Shown here: one piece after another, positions 61,501 through 64,000 of the stretch
Position numbering within the stretch: position 1 is the first letter of the stretch
How the letters are laid out: every line of letters starts with the position of its first letter
Origin: Neodiprion pinetum
Lineage: Eukaryota > Arthropoda > Insecta > Hymenoptera > Diprionidae
DNA length: 64,000 nt
Assembly: GCF_021155775.2 (NCBI RefSeq)
Contig: NC_060234.1
Coordinates: 12,265,871-12,329,870, forward strand
Direction: 5' to 3'
The notes under the pieces: model-generated
What the model was told of the DNA's origin: nothing
The model's database searches: none
The model's input: only the letters and a program-made list of their open reading frames with translations
Program-made: the position numbers and the translations under genes

Positions 61501-62226
61501 CGTCTATCTCCATCCGTCCAAGTCGATTGATGCTGATGCTTCCCGGGTTACGGGGTTGAAATACGTTGGAGGAAAACTGTATTTCCACAGCAAAGAAGTA
61601 GCCACAATTACGCCTCGTGAAGCTCTAATTTCATTTCAACAGTTTCTCGAATTTTCATCGAAGCCATGTGTTTTGGTTGCTCATAATGCATCGTTCGACT
61701 CCTCTCATTTACTGCGATATATAATAGATTACGGTATGATCGAGAGTTTAAAAATATCGCAGGGTTTTCAGACAGTTTGACTGTGATGAAAAAAGTTTTG
61801 CCTGAACGAAAAGCCGAAAAAAAAAGTTTCAATTTACCAATTTTAGCCCGCGACTTATTGAATTTCGGAACATCCGATAAATTTCATGAAGCCCTATTCG
61901 ATGTTGAAACTCTCGAGAAACTATGTGATACTTTTGCCAAAAAGGAAATGTTTCTTGAAGTTTGTAAGCTTTATAAAGAAGTGATAATGGTGAAACTCCT
62001 GTCACCAAGTCTAAAATATTTGAAAGGCGTGATATCAAATCAAATGATTCTGAAAATAGCAGGAGCCGGAATTCATTATGAAATTTTAAAAGAGGTGTAC
62101 GCGAAAGATGGCGACATCGGAATAAAATCTTTATTATCGGAGAAAACGATCTCAAATAAACCACGGGTTACAAAAGCGAAAAAAATAATCGAGACGCTAG
62201 TTGAACACCTGAGAAACAAGGGTTAA
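58567..62226 (+). CDS. Mutator-like DDE transposase fused to DEDDh exonuclease (copy B), one frameshift
   Basis: Exon 1 58567-58951, exon 2 59048-59255 (208 nt, same length as in copy A), exon 3 60154-62226; about 888 residues if one frameshift is ignored. Exon 1: basic N-terminus and CIRCKKD...CDECC zinc-like pairs. Exon 3: D in VSYDMGW (residue about 251), insert KCRMCTNGHSKSDHEC, D in GDEDSST (about 343), E in SQANESINNI (about 477); a basic linker; then ExoI YFDLETCGFS (about 622), ExoII VAHNASFDSSHLL and ExoIII HEALFDVETL, all DEDDh residues present. A missing T near 61770 shifts the frame between ExoII and ExoIII. The C-terminal RVTKAKKIIETLVEHLRNKG matches copy A's KVTKAKKILDKIFNYFESKK. 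Same role inferred as for copy A. Confidence 0.84.
59529..59825. repeat. Two-unit tandem repeat in intron 2 of copy B
   Basis: Two units of about 150 bp (59529-59675 and 59676-59825), each ending GAAATGATAAATTCTCACTG. Copy A has a shorter intron here without it. Confidence 0.7.
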
Positions 62227-62611
62227 TTTTTGTTTATCAGTAATTGACATTTATATTTAAAAGTTTTCATCTGAAAAAAAATGTTATTATTGTTATCAAT
62301 GTTGAAAAAAAATGTATGCATTGAATTTATTTTTTACTTTGTCCGCAATATTTGTTTTTATATACGTATATTCGACACGCATGATCATAATATATATGAC
62401 ACAATATACATGAAACTAACGCTTTACAAAAGTCAAAAAAAATAATCAAGACCGTTGTTGAACACCTGAGAAACAAGCGTTATTTTTTGTTCATCATTAA
62501 TTGATATTTCTATTTGAAAGTTTTTATTTGACAAAAACTTTATTATCGTTATCAGAATTTAAAAAAAAAAGTTATTCATTGAATTTATTTTTACTTTGTC
62601 CGCAATTTTTG

Positions 62612-62648
<37 letters not shown>

Positions 62649-62704
62649 TATTCATTTGTATATTCACACACACGACCATAGTATATATGACACAATATAC
62701 ATGA
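62167..62704. repeat. Tandem duplication of the 3' end of the copy B gene
   Basis: 62167-62420 (last ~20 codons plus 3' flank) is repeated at about 62422-62704: TTGAACACCTGAGAAACAAG occurs in both, as do ACTTTGTCCGCAAT and ATGACACAATATACATGAA. The second unit contains a (TA)n run of about 32 bp at 62616-62647. Confidence 0.8.
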
Positions 62705-63235
62705 ATAGTACACAATATATACGAATAAATAAACGAAATTTAATTGATTAAAAGAACAAATTTATTTTCCATCCTTGTCGTAATTATTGAAACCTACGAA
62801 AAATTTTACCATCGCGGCTTTTACGACGCGCGCATCTGTTCCCTGCCGCCGTACACTGTTGCCGTTTCGTCACAGCTGATCGTATCTCCGTTCCCCGTCG
62901 CGTAAGATTATTCATTTTCATTAATCGATATCTTCGAAACTAAACGGTGAAAAATATGTATATTTTTTTTAAATTAATCCTACAGTAGTGCTCAACACGC
63001 GAGTGATTTTTCAATGAAGTCGTAAGATCCGTTCGGGAGCTATCATAAAAAATGTAGACAAAGTCCGTCAATTTGCGTGTTAGGTATAGGCCGCGCGTGC
63101 AAAAAGATCGATTTTTAATTGCAAATATCTTCCAAACGGGACGGTAAATCGGTTTCAAATTTTGTGAGTCGGTCCATGGAGGTTGTTTTTACACCATAAT
63201 AAAATTTCAGGCCGTTCCTAAGATTTGGACAAAAC
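62705..63235. other. 3' terminal region of Kolobok-like copy B
   Basis: Non-coding sequence between the duplicated gene end and the right TIR at 63236. Nothing else recognised. Confidence 0.5.
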
Positions 63236-63247
63236 TACAGAACTACC

Positions 63248-64000
63248 TTAATGATGTTTCGCTACGGCCATTTTCCTGGAGAGCTGTTAAGTAAAGTACA
63301 TCTGCGTAGGCTTGTTCGGAGGCGTCTGAGAACCCATGGAGTTCGATTCTGTTGGTCCTAATTAGCCAGCGGGGGATGCGAATGTTGGAGAGTGTTGTCC
63401 ATTGAGTGTGAAACTCCCTCCAGTCTTGTAAGATGTGTTGAGGAAGAGGATCGTCCCACTTGGCGTTGATCAACCATGTTGACTGGATGGTGATTTTTGC
63501 TCGAGTTGTTACGGGTGTGAGCCATCCTAACGGATCGAAGAGTTGAGCAGCCTGCGATAAAATAATCGCTTCGTAGTAGCTTTGGTGGTGGTTGGTCGAA
63601 CGGTGAATGGGAAGGTGTCCGATTGCTGGCTCCATTGAAGCCCTAGAGTGGAGTGAGTTTCCTCTGTTGGAGCCCAAGACATGTTGCCCTTTACCAAACG
63701 ATCTGACTCTGGAATGTGTGTGAGCAGAGTGGAGTCGTTTGACATCCATTTCTTGAGTGGGAATCAGCCCGCCATGCATATCTCCCAAAGTTCCTTTTGA
63801 AGACTGAGGAGTTGCGTTTGATTATCTGCCCCAGTGAGGATGTCATCAACGTAGATGTCTCGTTGAAGAGTAGATGCTCCAAGTGGGAAATTTGCCTGCT
63901 CATCATGAGCCAGTTGTTGGATGGTTCTGATGGCTAGAAAGGGAGCACAAGCGAGACAGTACGTCACGGTGTTGAATCGGTATTCGCGTGGGTCTTGATC
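63248..64000 (-). pseudogene. BEL/Pao element 2, reverse transcriptase to RNase H part
   Basis: Read right to left from the window edge: RT with APFLAIRTIQQLAHDE and IYVDDILTGAD (63967-63764), a frameshift near 63770, then the RT-RNase H region LFDPLGWLTPVT and RIELHGFSDASEQAYA up to the insertion site. The reading frame continues in phase at 52926. The 5' end is beyond the window. Overlapping frames show more than one frameshift. Confidence 0.8.

Larger units (their letters stand above)
52927..63247 (+). mobile_element. Kolobok-like DNA transposon, copy B, TTAA target site, carrying a nested hAT-like element
   Basis: GGTAGTTCTGTA at 52927-52938 faces TACAGAACTACC at 63236-63247, with TTAA on both sides (52923-52926, 63248-63251). 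Without the 5.35-kb nested element and its duplicated target the transposon is about 4.96 kb. The BEL RNase H reading frame stops at one TTAA and resumes in phase at the other, which fixes the borders to the base. It encodes the same transposase-exonuclease fusion as copy A. Confidence 0.87.

Noticed and set aside
52927..63247. piggyBac element because of TTAA
   Set aside because: The encoded transposase is Mutator-like with an exonuclease and the termini start GGTAGT, not the usual CCC of piggyBac.

Overview
This is eukaryotic, AT-rich, intron-bearing DNA built almost entirely from transposable elements. Insect-type families dominate: BEL/Pao and Gypsy LTR elements, an APE-type LINE, Penelope-like elements, a Ginger (KRBA2-like) transposon and several foldback MITEs. 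I infer an arthropod, most likely an insect and possibly a hymenopteran; nothing in the window fixes the species. Only one gene looks like an ordinary host gene: a seven-finger C2H2 zinc-finger protein at 27.8-28.8 kb.

Layout. 0.2-1.8 kb: intact two-exon THAP-DDE transposase (ISL2EU type). 2.0-4.6 kb: intact three-exon Ginger transposase. 5.0-7.0 kb: foldback MITEs. 7.6-11.4 kb: an ISL2EU element with a SWIM/YqaJ nuclease gene on + converging on a THAP-DDE transposase gene on -. 11.5-12.5 kb: Penelope-like foldback insertion with a 15-bp target duplication and hammerhead-like cores. 13.4-24.2 kb: broken Gypsy element, with a nearly intact BEL/Pao element (17.7-24.15 kb) inserted in its gag. 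25.4-27.4 kb: decayed Mutator-like transposase plus YqaJ nuclease. 29.3-34.7 kb: a large inverted repeat split by a purine-rich LINE. 36.3-39.8 kb: Penelope RT/GIY-YIG remnant split by a palindrome-rich MITE. 40.5-42.1 kb: LTR plus gag fragment. 43.0-44.0 kb: mariner-like MITE.

The most interesting part is 45.5-64 kb. Two copies of one DNA-transposon family, each flanked by TTAA duplications and ending in GGTAGT, encode a three-exon protein that joins a Mutator-like DDE transposase to a DEDDh 3'-5' exonuclease. I call them Kolobok-like on target site and transposase type. The second copy (52.9-63.2 kb) sits in the RNase H reading frame of another BEL/Pao element. Seventeen bases inside its own left end it carries a complete 5.35-kb hAT-like transposon with ~630-bp terminal inverted repeats, whose intron in turn holds a 0.73-kb MITE. 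That is four nested layers.

Across the window three separate DDE transposases are paired with a nuclease: THAP-DDE with SWIM/YqaJ (convergent gene), Mutator-like with YqaJ (same degraded gene region), and Mutator-like with DEDDh (fused). Several single-base lesions lie in A or T runs, so part of the apparent decay could be homopolymer error in the assembly.
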